Shown here: positions 1-7,753 of the stretch, in pieces
Layout of the letters: each line of letters starts with the position of its first letter
Numbering within the stretch: position 1 is the first letter of the stretch
From: RPQJ01 sp963700045
GTDB lineage: Bacteria; Pseudomonadota; Gammaproteobacteria; Steroidobacterales; Steroidobacteraceae
Reading direction: 5' to 3'
Length of the DNA stretch: 64,000 bases
Assembly: GCA_963700045.1 (NCBI GenBank)
Contig: CAVOWK010000014.1
Coordinates: 62,001-126,000 of the forward strand
The notes under the pieces: model-generated
The model's database searches: none
What the model was told of the DNA's origin: nothing
Seen by the model: the letters and a program-made list of their open reading frames with translations, nothing else
Program-made: the position numbers and the translations under genes

Positions 1-1
1 C

Positions 2-223
2 ATTCCCGACGCGAAGTACGTCGAAGTGCCCGCCGCGTTCGTCGAACTGAAGCCGGGCATCAAGGCGAGCGCGAAGGAACTGATTGATTTCTGTCGCAAG
101 GAGATTTCGAGCTTCAAGGTGCCGCGCGAGGTGCGCTTCGTGACCGAGTGGCCCATGTCGAGCAGCAAGATACAGAAGTTCCGGCTGCGCGACGCGCTGG
201 TCGAGGAACTCGGCCTCGGCTGA
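2..223 (+). CDS. Acyl-CoA synthetase (AMP-binding enzyme), C-terminal fragment
   Basis: This is the last 73 codons of an ANL-superfamily acyl-CoA ligase whose body lies before the window. The frame is open from base 2. The tail contains the typical small C-terminal domain: VPAAFVEL, then SFKVPREVRFV, and the A10 loop PMSSSKIQK, whose lysine is the conserved adenylation lysine. In this family the usual G before the lysine is here S. It would activate a carboxylic acid as its CoA thioester. It is followed 18 bp downstream by two VOC genes on the same strand, so it is probably the upstream gene of that operon. Substrate cannot be read. Confidence 0.85.
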   Translation: MPDAKYVEVPAAFVELKPGIKASAKELIDFCRKEISSFKVPREVRFVTEWPMSSSKIQKFRLRDALVEELGLG

Positions 224-241
224 CTCCCGGAGGATGCAGCA

Positions 242-763
242 GTGACACCGCGCTTTGGTCCCGTGATGCAACTGGGTTTCGTCGTGCCCGACCTCGACCG
301 TGCGATGGAGCACTGGACGGGCAACGTCGGCGTCGGCCCGTTCTACGTCATGCAGCACATCAAGTTCGCAGAGGCGCTGTACCGCGGCCAGCCGACGGAT
401 GCCGACATCTCGGTCGCCGTCGCGCAATGGGGCGAGGTGCAGGTCGAGCTGATCCAGCAGTTCAACGATTCGCCGTCGATCTACTCGCATTTTCCGTATC
501 GCGCGCAGGGCGGCCTGCAGCACGTCGGGGTGATGACGAGGTCGGTGCAGGACGACCTCGACCGGCTCCGCCCGCTCGGCATCGAACCGGTGCAACTGGG
601 TTCGACGGCCAATGGCATCCGCTTCGCCTACCTCTCCACCGACCAGCACCCGGGCGGCATGATCGAGCTGATCGAGCACGGTCCGGCGATCGACGGCTTC
701 TTCGCGATGGTGCGCGAGGCCGCGCAGGGCTGGGATGGCAGCAAACCGGTGCGCCGGCTGTGA
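242..763 (+). CDS. VOC (glyoxalase/bleomycin-resistance fold) protein, copy 1
   Basis: A 173-residue vicinal-oxygen-chelate protein starting at GTG 242, 18 bp after the acyl-CoA ligase. Two babab repeats are visible. The likely metal ligands are Q10 (MQLGFVVPD), E69 (QVELIQQ), H94 (LQHVGV) and E142 (MIELIEHG), the layout of methylmalonyl-CoA epimerase and glyoxalase relatives but with Gln in the first ligand place. The C-terminal GWDGSKPVRRL is shared with the next gene, so the two are tandem paralogs. The stop overlaps the next start (TGATG). Enzymatic reaction unknown; an epimerase, isomerase or extradiol-type role on a CoA or ring intermediate is possible. Confidence 0.75.
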   Translation: MTPRFGPVMQLGFVVPDLDRAMEHWTGNVGVGPFYVMQHIKFAEALYRGQPTDADISVAVAQWGEVQVELIQQFNDSPSIYSHFPYRAQGGLQHVGVMTRSVQDDLDRLRPLGIEPVQLGSTANGIRFAYLSTDQHPGGMIELIEHGPAIDGFFAMVREAAQGWDGSKPVRRL

Positions 764-1284
764 TGCCCGCGCTGCGGCCGGTCCAGATCGCTTATCACGT
801 ACCCGACCCGGAAGCCGCTGCGGTGCGTTGCGCGCGCGATTTCGGCTGGGGTCCGTTCTTCCTGATGGAACACATTCCGCTCGAGCGCAGCCTGTACCGT
901 GGCGCGCCGGCGGAGTTCGACCATACCTCGGCCTACGGCCAGGCCGGCGAACTGATGGTCGAGCTGATCACGCAACACAACGACGGACCGTCCGCCTTAC
1001 GCGACCTCTTCGCCCCGCACGAAACCGGCGTGCATCACGTCGCCTGCTTCGTGGCGGACCTGCCGGCCGAACTGCAACGCTACCGCGAGCAGGACGTGGC
1101 GGTCGCGCTGGAGGCCCGCACCAAGACGGGCGTGGATTTCGCGATGGTCGACGTGAGCGCAACGCTGGGCCACATGCTCGAACTGTACGAACCCAACGAG
1201 GACCTGCGCCGCTTCTACGCGCACGTCCGCAAGTGCGCGGAAGGCTGGGACGGTGACCGTCCCGTGCGCCGGCTGCGCAATTAG
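763..1284 (+). CDS. VOC (glyoxalase/bleomycin-resistance fold) protein, copy 2
   Basis: A second 173-residue VOC protein, translationally coupled to copy 1 (TGATG at 761-765). Start ATG 763 is chosen because it aligns the N-terminus (PVQIAYHVPDPEAA) with copy 1; the frame is open much further upstream but that part is antiframe to two real genes. Probable metal ligands are Q8, E67, H91 or H92 and E140. It ends GWDGDRPVRRL like its neighbour. A pair of non-identical VOC subunits could form a heterodimer. The function is not known. Confidence 0.75.
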   Translation: MPALRPVQIAYHVPDPEAAAVRCARDFGWGPFFLMEHIPLERSLYRGAPAEFDHTSAYGQAGELMVELITQHNDGPSALRDLFAPHETGVHHVACFVADLPAELQRYREQDVAVALEARTKTGVDFAMVDVSATLGHMLELYEPNEDLRRFYAHVRKCAEGWDGDRPVRRLRN

Positions 1285-1303
1285 CCAACGGAGACGCACG
1301 ACC

Positions 1304-2110
1304 ATGGGCAGACTCGAAGGCAAGAGCGCCGTCATTCTCGGCGCCGCAGGCCGTGACAACATGGGCCAGGTGATGGCTCGGACGTTCGCGCGCGAAGGTG
1401 CTCGAGTCATGGTTGCCGGCCGGCACGAGGGTCCGCTGCGTGAAATCGCCGACGAGATCGGCGGTCGCTACGCCGTGTGCGACATCACGAAGAAGGCTGA
1501 CATCGAAGCACTGGCGAATGCCGCCGTCGCAGCGTTCGGCAAGATCGATATCGCGGTGAACTGCACGGGCTGGGGCCTGATGGCCAAACTGCTCGACACG
1601 ACCGAGGAACAACTCGACCAGCTGTCCGCGCTGCAGTTCAAGGGCCCCTATTTCTTCCTGCAGACCTTCGTCGGACGCATGGCGAAGTCCGGGGGCGGCT
1701 CGGTGATCAACATCTCGTCGGCCTCGGTGCACGCAGTACTCAACAATCATGCGGCCTACATCGGCACCAAGGCCGCCGGCGAAGCACTGGTTCGCTGCTT
1801 CGCCAACGAATTCGGCGCAGCCGGCGTCCGCGTGAATTCGATCGCGCCGGGCCTCACGTCCACGCCCATGACCGAACGCGACGTGAAGATTCCGGGCCTC
1901 GAGGAAGCCTTCGTCAAGGAATATCCCCTCGGCCGGATCGGCACCACGCAGGATGTCGCCGACGCGGCGCTGTGGCTCGCGGGCGACGAGTGCTTCATGA
2001 CGGGCCAGGTCTTGCAGGTGAACGGCGGACTGACGCTGCGCCGCAATCCGAGCCAGCGCGAAATCAGCGCCAGCCTGAAGGCTCACGCCGCGCCGAAGCT
2101 GGCGGGTTGA
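1304..2110 (+). CDS. Short-chain dehydrogenase/reductase
   Basis: A 268-residue NAD(P)-dependent SDR. Visible are an atypical nucleotide-binding loop GAAGRDNMG (13-21, enoyl-reductase-like spacing in place of TGxxxGxG), the active-site S139, Y152 and K156 (AYIGTK), and the C-terminal GQVLQVNGG. ATG 1304 starts MGRLEGK, like the SDR at 2932, and follows the VOC gene by 19 bp in the same operon. It probably oxidises or reduces a hydroxyl/keto group or an enoyl thioester of the pathway intermediate. Substrate not identifiable. Confidence 0.85.
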   Translation: MGRLEGKSAVILGAAGRDNMGQVMARTFAREGARVMVAGRHEGPLREIADEIGGRYAVCDITKKADIEALANAAVAAFGKIDIAVNCTGWGLMAKLLDTTEEQLDQLSALQFKGPYFFLQTFVGRMAKSGGGSVINISSASVHAVLNNHAAYIGTKAAGEALVRCFANEFGAAGVRVNSIAPGLTSTPMTERDVKIPGLEEAFVKEYPLGRIGTTQDVADAALWLAGDECFMTGQVLQVNGGLTLRRNPSQREISASLKAHAAPKLAG

Positions 2111-2125
2111 AGCCCTCCTCGACGC

Positions 2126-2794
2126 TCAGGCCTTGGCAGTCGCGGGCTTGCTCGCCAGTTCGCGCAGCCGGTCTTCGAGGTAACCCACCATGCGGCGCTC
2201 GTGCTCGCCGATGTCGTGCGTGAGCAGGCTCACGGCGAGCCCGTCCATGACGTAATGAACGAGGTCGAGCGCGATGTCGAAGTTGGCGCCCGACCCTTCC
2301 CACTCAGGGAACAGGTCGACCGCCGTCTTGTACCACTCGCGTTCGAACGCCTCCTGCGCCGGCTTCAGGATCGCCTGCAGTTCCGGGTCGGTGCGCGAGG
2401 CGATCCAGAGTTCGAGGAACGCGACATACATCGGATGCTTGACGTGCTCGAAGTACGCCTCGAGCGCACGTCGCACCCGCGTTTCATCGCGCGGCAGCTT
2501 GTCGATCGCCTTGCGAAACGCCTTCAGGCGCTTCGAGTGCAGGTGCTCGACCGCGGCCCGGACGATGTCGATCTTGGACGGGAAGTGATGCAGCATCGCG
2601 CCGCGTGACAGCCCCGCCTTCTCGGCGATGACCGTCGTCGTCGTGCACGAGTAGCCGAGGTCGACCACGCAGCGCAGCGCGGACTCGACGATCTGCAGCC
2701 GCGTCGAGGCGCTTTTCTGCGCCTGCCAGCCGGCCGGTCCTGGAGAGGGTGCGTCGGCGGAGTCGCGCAGGCGGGGCTTCATGTCGTCGGGCAT
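2126..2794 (-). CDS. TetR/AcrR family transcriptional regulator
   Basis: A 222-residue TetR-type regulator. The N-terminal helix-turn-helix spans about residues 28-80 (STRLQIVESALRCVVDLGYS, then VIAEKAGLSRGAMLHHFPSK), followed by an all-helical ligand-binding domain. It is convergent with the SDR at 1304 (15 bp between stops) and divergent from the SDR at 2932. It is the only dedicated DNA-binding regulator seen in the first 43 kb, so it is the first candidate to bind the AAACAG-N6-CTGTTT operators found at five places in the island. No clear copy of that operator precedes its own gene. Confidence 0.9.
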   Translation of the reverse strand: MPDDMKPRLRDSADAPSPGPAGWQAQKSASTRLQIVESALRCVVDLGYSCTTTTVIAEKAGLSRGAMLHHFPSKIDIVRAAVEHLHSKRLKAFRKAIDKLPRDETRVRRALEAYFEHVKHPMYVAFLELWIASRTDPELQAILKPAQEAFEREWYKTAVDLFPEWEGSGANFDIALDLVHYVMDGLAVSLLTHDIGEHERRMVGYLEDRLRELASKPATAKA

Positions 2795-2931
2795 CCTCGG
2801 CGTAGTGGGCCAAGGATGTGGGGCCTGTCTGGAAAAGTCAAAGATGATTGAAACCGGCAGGGCTGACTGCTAAGTTCGGCCGCGCCTGCCGCTTCGGCAG
2901 TGCAACCATCAATGCGGCGGGGAGCACGAAC

Positions 2932-3690
2932 ATGGGACGACTGGACGGGAAAGTAGCGATCGTGACGGGCGGCTCGGCCGGACTCGGCAGGGCTGATGCG
3001 ATCGGCCTGGCGCGCGAGGGCGCCAAGGTCGTCGTGACGGACGTCAACGAGGCCGAAGGCCGCAAGGTCGCCGCCGAGATCAATGCGCTGCACCCGGGTG
3101 CCGCACTTTTCCTGGTACAGGACGTGCGTGACGAAACCCGCTGGCAGGAAGTCATCGCCGAGACCGTGCAGAAGTTCGGCGGCCTGCACGTCCTCGTGAA
3201 CAACGCGGGCGTCGTGAAGATCGCCACGCCCGAGAGCTGCACGCTCGAGGAATTCCGCTTCCAGAACGCCGTGATGTCCGAAGGGGTGTTCCTCGGCTGC
3301 AAGCACGCGATGCCCGCAATGAAGGCCAGCGGCGGCGGCTCGATCATCAACATGTCCTCGGTCGCCTCGCACCTCGGTTACCCGGTGTACTTCGCCTACA
3401 GCGCGGCCAAGGGCGCCGTGCGCTCGATGACCAAGGCGATCGCCGTGCACTGCCAGATGAACAAGTACAACGTGCGCTGCAACTCGATCCACGCCGGCGC
3501 GATCGACACCCAGATGGTGCGGGACGCGACCAGGACGCTGGGCATGGAGATGTCGTACTGGGAGCAGACGCCGACCGGCCTCGGCAAGCCCGAGGACGTC
3601 GCCAATCTGGTCGTGTACCTCGCGTCCGACGAGTCGCGCTACGTCAACGGCACCGAGATCATGCTCGACAATGCGCTGACGGTGCAGTGA
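2932..3690 (+). CDS. Short-chain dehydrogenase/reductase
   Basis: A 252-residue classical SDR: TGGSAGLG at 12-19, NAG at 91-93, S143, Y156 and K160 (YSAAK), and C-terminal GTEIMLDNALT. The N-terminus MGRLDGKVAIVTGG is typical of 3-alpha/20-beta-hydroxysteroid-dehydrogenase-like members. ATG 2932 is chosen over an in-frame ATG at 2848 because the family starts at MGRLDGK. It stands alone between a divergent TetR gene and the operator-controlled operon beginning at 3834. Confidence 0.88.
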   Translation: MGRLDGKVAIVTGGSAGLGRADAIGLAREGAKVVVTDVNEAEGRKVAAEINALHPGAALFLVQDVRDETRWQEVIAETVQKFGGLHVLVNNAGVVKIATPESCTLEEFRFQNAVMSEGVFLGCKHAMPAMKASGGGSIINMSSVASHLGYPVYFAYSAAKGAVRSMTKAIAVHCQMNKYNVRCNSIHAGAIDTQMVRDATRTLGMEMSYWEQTPTGLGKPEDVANLVVYLASDESRYVNGTEIMLDNALTVQ

Positions 3691-3735
3691 GGCGTCCGGC
3701 TGGCAGTTTTCGCGCCATTGGGCAGGGTCATAAAA

Positions 3736-3753
3736 AAACAGTCATGACTGTTT
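3736..3753. promoter_or_regulatory. Operator palindrome, site 1
   Basis: The sequence AAACAGTCATGACTGTTT is a perfect 18-bp inverted repeat. It ends 20 bp before the -10 box TATAAT at 3774-3779, and the SDR-Rieske-dehydrogenase operon starts at 3834. Near-identical sites stand at 12672, 18051, 27225 and 27369. With transcription starting about 7 bp past the -10, the operator centre falls near -41. No good -35 hexamer is present. Confidence 0.8.
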
Positions 3754-3773
3754 AATTTTAGTGATTGACTGCC

Positions 3774-3779
3774 TATAAT
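3774..3779 (+). promoter_or_regulatory. -10 box of the promoter for the 3834-11960 operon
   Basis: A consensus TATAAT 55 bp before ATG 3834. The -35 place (about 3751-3756) overlaps the right end of the operator and reads TTTAAT, a poor match. Confidence 0.65.
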
Positions 3780-3833
3780 CCGGCTTCGGCCCGGCTCCCG
3801 GGCTCCGGCCACGTGTCCCCCTGGAGGCATCGC

Positions 3834-4595
3834 ATGGATCTGGGTCTGAGAGGAAAAAAGGCAATCGTGACCGGCGCGACCCGTGGCATCGGCCGCGCCA
3901 TCGTCGAACAGCTGGCAGCCGAAGGCGCTGACATCGGCTTCTGCGCGCGCAACGAGGACGAGATCACCGAGACCACCGCAGCCCTCAAGGCACGGGGCGT
4001 CACCGTGATCGGCTCGTCGGTGAACGTGCGCGATGGCGATGCCTACAAGGCCTGGCTCGAACAGACGGCGACCGACCTCGGCGGCTGCGACGTCTTCGTC
4101 GCCAACGTCAGCGCCGGCGGCGGCATGGACAGCGAAAAGAACTGGTGGAAGAACTTCGAGATCGACGTCCTGCACACCGTGCGCGGCTGCGAAACCCTGA
4201 TGCCACACCTGAAGAAGTCCGGACAGGGCTCGGTCGTCGTCATCAGCTCGACCAACGCGATCGAGACCTTCGCCGCCCCCATGGCCTACAACGCCATGAA
4301 GGCCGCGCTGATCACGTATTCGAAGCAGCTCTCGCAGTTCGTCGGCAAGGACAACGTGCGCGTGAACTCGCTCTGCCCCGGCCCGATCTACTTCGAAGGC
4401 GGCGCCTGGGAAATGATCAAGGGCACCAACCAGAAGTTCTACGACTCGACGGTGCGGCAGATTCCGTGCGGCCGCATGGGCACGCCCGACGAAGTCGCGC
4501 GCGTCGTCACGTTCCTCGCGAGCCCGGCGTCGAGCCTGATCACCGGCGCCAACGTCGTGGCCGACAACGGCTACACCAAGGGCGTACGGTACTGA
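3834..4595 (+). CDS. Short-chain dehydrogenase/reductase, first gene of the Rieske operon
   Basis: A 253-residue SDR with TGATRGIG at 13-20, S139, Y152 and K156 (YNAMK), and C-terminal ADNGYTKGV. ATG 3834 has a GGAGG-like ribosome site (CTGGAGGC) 8 bp upstream. An earlier in-frame ATG at 3765 overlaps the -10 region and is rejected. It opens a seven-gene unit: SDR, ThuA-like, Rieske oxygenase, E1 alpha, E1 beta, E2, PQQ dehydrogenase. Likely role is alcohol/ketone interconversion on the pathway intermediate. Confidence 0.88.
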   Translation: MDLGLRGKKAIVTGATRGIGRAIVEQLAAEGADIGFCARNEDEITETTAALKARGVTVIGSSVNVRDGDAYKAWLEQTATDLGGCDVFVANVSAGGGMDSEKNWWKNFEIDVLHTVRGCETLMPHLKKSGQGSVVVISSTNAIETFAAPMAYNAMKAALITYSKQLSQFVGKDNVRVNSLCPGPIYFEGGAWEMIKGTNQKFYDSTVRQIPCGRMGTPDEVARVVTFLASPASSLITGANVVADNGYTKGVRY

Positions 4596-4605
4596 CGCAA
4601 GCGCG

Positions 4606-5352
4606 ATGGCCAAGGCAGCAATCGACGCGTATTTCGTCTGTGGCGGCAAGTACCACGACATCGACTACGCGCGCCTGCAGCTGCTGGGCCTCCTCGGCGA
4701 GCACGAGCGGGTCCGCACCCGCATCGCAGAAGACTTCTCGGACATCGACGCGATCGAGGCAAGCGACTTCCTGGTCACGTACACGGTCGACATCGTGCCC
4801 AGCGAGGCAACGGCGCAACGCCTCCGCGACTACGTCGCGGGTGGCAAGCGCTGGCTGGCGCTGCACGGCACGAATTCGATCCTGCGCTACGTCAAGGGCC
4901 GGGGCTGGGAAGCGCCGCGCGAAGCGCGCACGTTCATGGCAACGCTCGGCAGCCAGTTCGTCGCGCATCCGCCGATCGAGCCCTACCGCGTCGAAGTCAC
5001 GCAGCCGTCGCATCCGCTGGTGGCGGGCATCGAACCATTCGATGCCAGCGACGAGCTGTACCTGATGGAGTTGCACCCGCCGTTCGAGACGCTGCTGCAC
5101 ACGCGATGGCACGGCGAGGCCAGGGGCTTTGCCGAGCGCGACTGGAACAAGGACGAGCCGCGCCCGGTCATGTACCTGAAGAAGGTCGGCGCGGGCGAAG
5201 TGCTGTATTTCACGCTCGGCCATGCGCGCGGTCATTACGACATGCGGCCGATGATGGACGAGTACCCGACGGTCGAGCGCGGCAGCTGGCCGGTTCCGGC
5301 CTTCAACGAACTGCTGCGGCGCAGCCTGCGCTGGGCCGCCGGCCTGGACTGA
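4606..5352 (+). CDS. ThuA-like (class I glutamine-amidotransferase fold) protein
   Basis: A 248-residue protein of the ThuA/trehalose-utilisation fold: YFVCGGKYHDIDYARLQLL at the start, ADE-type turn DFLVTYT, GKRWLALHGTNS around 80-91, and a C-terminal VLYFTLGHARGHYDMRPMM typical of ThuA domains, which also occur beside sugar and aromatic catabolic genes. It starts 10 bp after the SDR stop. No catalytic cysteine of a true amidotransferase is seen at the nucleophile elbow (LHGTN). The reaction is unknown; a hydrolase, isomerase or epimerase role is possible. Confidence 0.7.
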   Translation: MAKAAIDAYFVCGGKYHDIDYARLQLLGLLGEHERVRTRIAEDFSDIDAIEASDFLVTYTVDIVPSEATAQRLRDYVAGGKRWLALHGTNSILRYVKGRGWEAPREARTFMATLGSQFVAHPPIEPYRVEVTQPSHPLVAGIEPFDASDELYLMELHPPFETLLHTRWHGEARGFAERDWNKDEPRPVMYLKKVGAGEVLYFTLGHARGHYDMRPMMDEYPTVERGSWPVPAFNELLRRSLRWAAGLD

Positions 5353-5365
5353 GCGGAGGCTCGCC

Positions 5366-6733
5366 ATGAGTTCTAACCCCAGGGACGACGCACTGCGCGA
5401 GGCTTCGCGCACGCCCGCTTACCGCAAGGTGAAGCGTGTCGCGCCCGAGCAGAGTCCGGTGACGCCCGCAGGCAAAGAGCCGGACCCGGACCTGGGCCAC
5501 GAACTGATTCGCAAGGAACGGTATACGTCGGCCGAGTTCATGCAGCTCGAGTGGGAGCGCATCTGGAAGAAAGTCTGGCTGCTCGGCGCCATGGAATCCG
5601 ACCTGCGCGAACCTGGCGACTTCGTCGCGACCGAAATCGGCCGCGAGTCGGTGTTGATCGTGCGGCAGGCAGATGGCGGCGTGCGCGCTTTCTACAACGT
5701 CTGCCTGCATCGCGGCAACCGCCTGCGCCCGACGGGCGCAGGCAGCGCCGACTCGTTCAAGTGCCAGTACCACCACTGGGAATATGCGCTCGACGGCTCG
5801 TTCAAGCGCATCCCCGATCTCGACACCTTCCCGCAGGGCGCCCCGCCCTGCCGCGGCCTCAAGCAACTGCCTTGTGCCGCCTGGGGCGGTTTCGTCTGGT
5901 TCAGCCTCGATCCGGACGTCGGACCGCTGGAAGACTTCCTCGATCCGGTGCACAGGCACCTCGACCCGTACAACTTTCCGCAGATGGCGCTGACGCGCGA
6001 CATTACCGTGGAGTGGAACTGCAACTGGAAGGCCTCGGTCGACGCGTTCAACGAGAGTTACCACGTGCAGGGGATCCATCCGCAACTCATGTGGTACCTG
6101 CACGACCTCGACATCCAGATCGACTGCTTCGAGCGGCACAACCGCTACCTGATCCCGTTCGCCACGTGGAGCCCGCGCGTGCGTCGCCCGCCGGCGATCC
6201 CTGACCCGATCAAGGTGATCATGAAGACAGCGGGCATGGACCCGGCCGACTACGACGAGCCTTACGAGAACATCCGTCGCGACGTGCAGCAGTGGAAGCG
6301 CAAGCATGGGCCGGCGCAGGGCAAGGATTACTCCCGGCTCAACGACGACCAGCTCACCGACGACTACCACTACCTGATCTTCCCGAACGTCACGCTCAAC
6401 GTGCACGCGGACGATCTGATGCTGTTCCGGCAACGGCCGCATCCGACCGATCCGGACCGCATGTTCTACGACATCTGGACGTTCGAACTCGTGCCCGAGG
6501 GCCACGAGTGGCCGGCGCGGCCGAAGCACCAGCACTTCAAGCACGGCGAAAAGTCGATCGGGCTCGTGCTCGACCAGGATGCGGCCAACCTCCCCGGCGT
6601 GCAGGCGGGCATGCATTCCGCGGCATTTGCAGGCCTGTGGATCGGCGCGCAGGAACTGCGCATCCGGCACTTCCACAAGGTCATCGACGATTACGTGTAC
6701 GGGCCGGGCGGCAAGCCTCCCGGCGCTGTCTGA
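5366..6733 (+). CDS. Rieske non-heme iron oxygenase, alpha subunit (1)
   Basis: A 455-residue ring-hydroxylating oxygenase large subunit. The Rieske [2Fe-2S] ligands are C113-x-H115 (CLHRG) and C133-x2-H136 (CQYHHW). The mononuclear iron site is D226-x3-E230-x2-H233-x4-H238 (VDAFNESYHVQGIH). It should hydroxylate, demethylate or dihydroxylate an alicyclic or aromatic substrate with O2 and electrons from a ferredoxin. It is most like the third copy at 27449 (shared HPTDPxRxFYD). No small beta subunit is present, as in trimeric monooxygenase-type members. It begins 13 bp after the ThuA-like gene. Confidence 0.93.
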   Translation: MSSNPRDDALREASRTPAYRKVKRVAPEQSPVTPAGKEPDPDLGHELIRKERYTSAEFMQLEWERIWKKVWLLGAMESDLREPGDFVATEIGRESVLIVRQADGGVRAFYNVCLHRGNRLRPTGAGSADSFKCQYHHWEYALDGSFKRIPDLDTFPQGAPPCRGLKQLPCAAWGGFVWFSLDPDVGPLEDFLDPVHRHLDPYNFPQMALTRDITVEWNCNWKASVDAFNESYHVQGIHPQLMWYLHDLDIQIDCFERHNRYLIPFATWSPRVRRPPAIPDPIKVIMKTAGMDPADYDEPYENIRRDVQQWKRKHGPAQGKDYSRLNDDQLTDDYHYLIFPNVTLNVHADDLMLFRQRPHPTDPDRMFYDIWTFELVPEGHEWPARPKHQHFKHGEKSIGLVLDQDAANLPGVQAGMHSAAFAGLWIGAQELRIRHFHKVIDDYVYGPGGKPPGAV

Positions 6734-6767
6734 ACCCCACGCCCCAGCGCAAGACCAGCGAGGCGAC

Positions 6768-7742
6768 ATGACATCACCACTTTCGGCGGAGCGCCTGCAG
6801 CGCGCCTACCGCCAGATGAAGACGATCCGTGAATTCGAGGAGCGACTGCACGTGGAAATCGCCACGGGCGAGATTCCCGGCTTCACGCACCTTTACGCGG
6901 GCCAGGAGGCGGTCGCGGTAGGCGTGTGCGAGCACCTCGACGACGCCGACTACATCGTCAGCACGCATCGCGGCCATGGACACTGCATCGCCAAGGGTTG
7001 CGACGTGCAGGGCATGATGCTCGAGATCTACGGCCGGGCCGATGGCCTCTGCAAAGGCAAGGGCGGCTCGATGCACATCGCCGACGTCACCAAGGGCATG
7101 CTCGGCGCCAACGCCATCGTCGGTGGCGGCCCCCCGCTCGCGGTGGGCGCGGCCATCGCCTGCCGCAATCGCGGCAACCAGCGTGTCAGCATCGCCTTCG
7201 GCGGCGACGGCAGCTGCAACCAGGGCACTGTGTTCGAGGCCATGAACATGGCCGTCGTGCTGAAGGTGCCGGCGATCTTCGTGATCGAGGACAACGGGTA
7301 CAGCGAGCACACGGGCAAGGACTACGCCGTGGGCTCGAAGGACATCGCCGGCCGCGCACGCGGCTTCGGCATGCCCGCCGAGCGCTGCGATGGTTCCGAC
7401 TTCTTCGCGGTGTATGAAGCGGCTGGCCGGCTCATCGAGAACGCGCGCCGCGGTGCAGGCCCCTCCACGCTCGAGGCGACGATCACGCGCTTCTACGGGC
7501 ACTTCGAAGGCGACCCGCAGTTGTATCGCGCGAAGGACGAAGTGAAGCATCAGCGCGAGACGATGGATTGCCTGAAGAATTTCCGCGCGCGAGTCACGGC
7601 CGAAGGCTGGTTGTCGGCCGCCACGCTCGACGCCATCGACGAGCAGGTGCTGACGGTGATCGAGGCTGCCGTTGCGGCAGCGAAGTCGTCGCCTCCGCCC
7701 GCCGAGTCCGAAGTCGAAACCGACGTCTACATCTCCTACTGA
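6768..7742 (+). CDS. Thiamine-diphosphate dehydrogenase E1 component, alpha subunit (acetoin/pyruvate type)
   Basis: A 324-residue E1 alpha. The thiamine-diphosphate motif runs from GDGSCNQG (146-153) to EDN (174-176); THRGHGHCIAKG and the GKGGSMH loop (98-104) are typical of AcoA/PdhA. ATG 6768 with GAGGCGA upstream is chosen. It pairs with the E1 beta gene 11 bp downstream and an E2 after that. The size and the absence of an E3 gene resemble acetoin-dehydrogenase systems (AcoA) as much as pyruvate dehydrogenase. It would decarboxylate a 2-oxoacid or cleave an acyloin/diketone. Confidence 0.88.
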   Translation: MTSPLSAERLQRAYRQMKTIREFEERLHVEIATGEIPGFTHLYAGQEAVAVGVCEHLDDADYIVSTHRGHGHCIAKGCDVQGMMLEIYGRADGLCKGKGGSMHIADVTKGMLGANAIVGGGPPLAVGAAIACRNRGNQRVSIAFGGDGSCNQGTVFEAMNMAVVLKVPAIFVIEDNGYSEHTGKDYAVGSKDIAGRARGFGMPAERCDGSDFFAVYEAAGRLIENARRGAGPSTLEATITRFYGHFEGDPQLYRAKDEVKHQRETMDCLKNFRARVTAEGWLSAATLDAIDEQVLTVIEAAVAAAKSSPPPAESEVETDVYISY

Positions 7743-7753
7743 GCCGACGCGCC

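Noticed and set aside
148..1284. Long open frame covering both VOC genes
   Set aside because: Only its last 173 codons (from 763) have family sequence; the first part is antiframe to VOC copy 1.
2795..2931. Possible operator copy between the TetR gene and the SDR at 2932 (AAAGTCAAAGATGATTG)
   Set aside because: Only scattered matches to AAACAG-N6-CTGTTT; autoregulation cannot be claimed.
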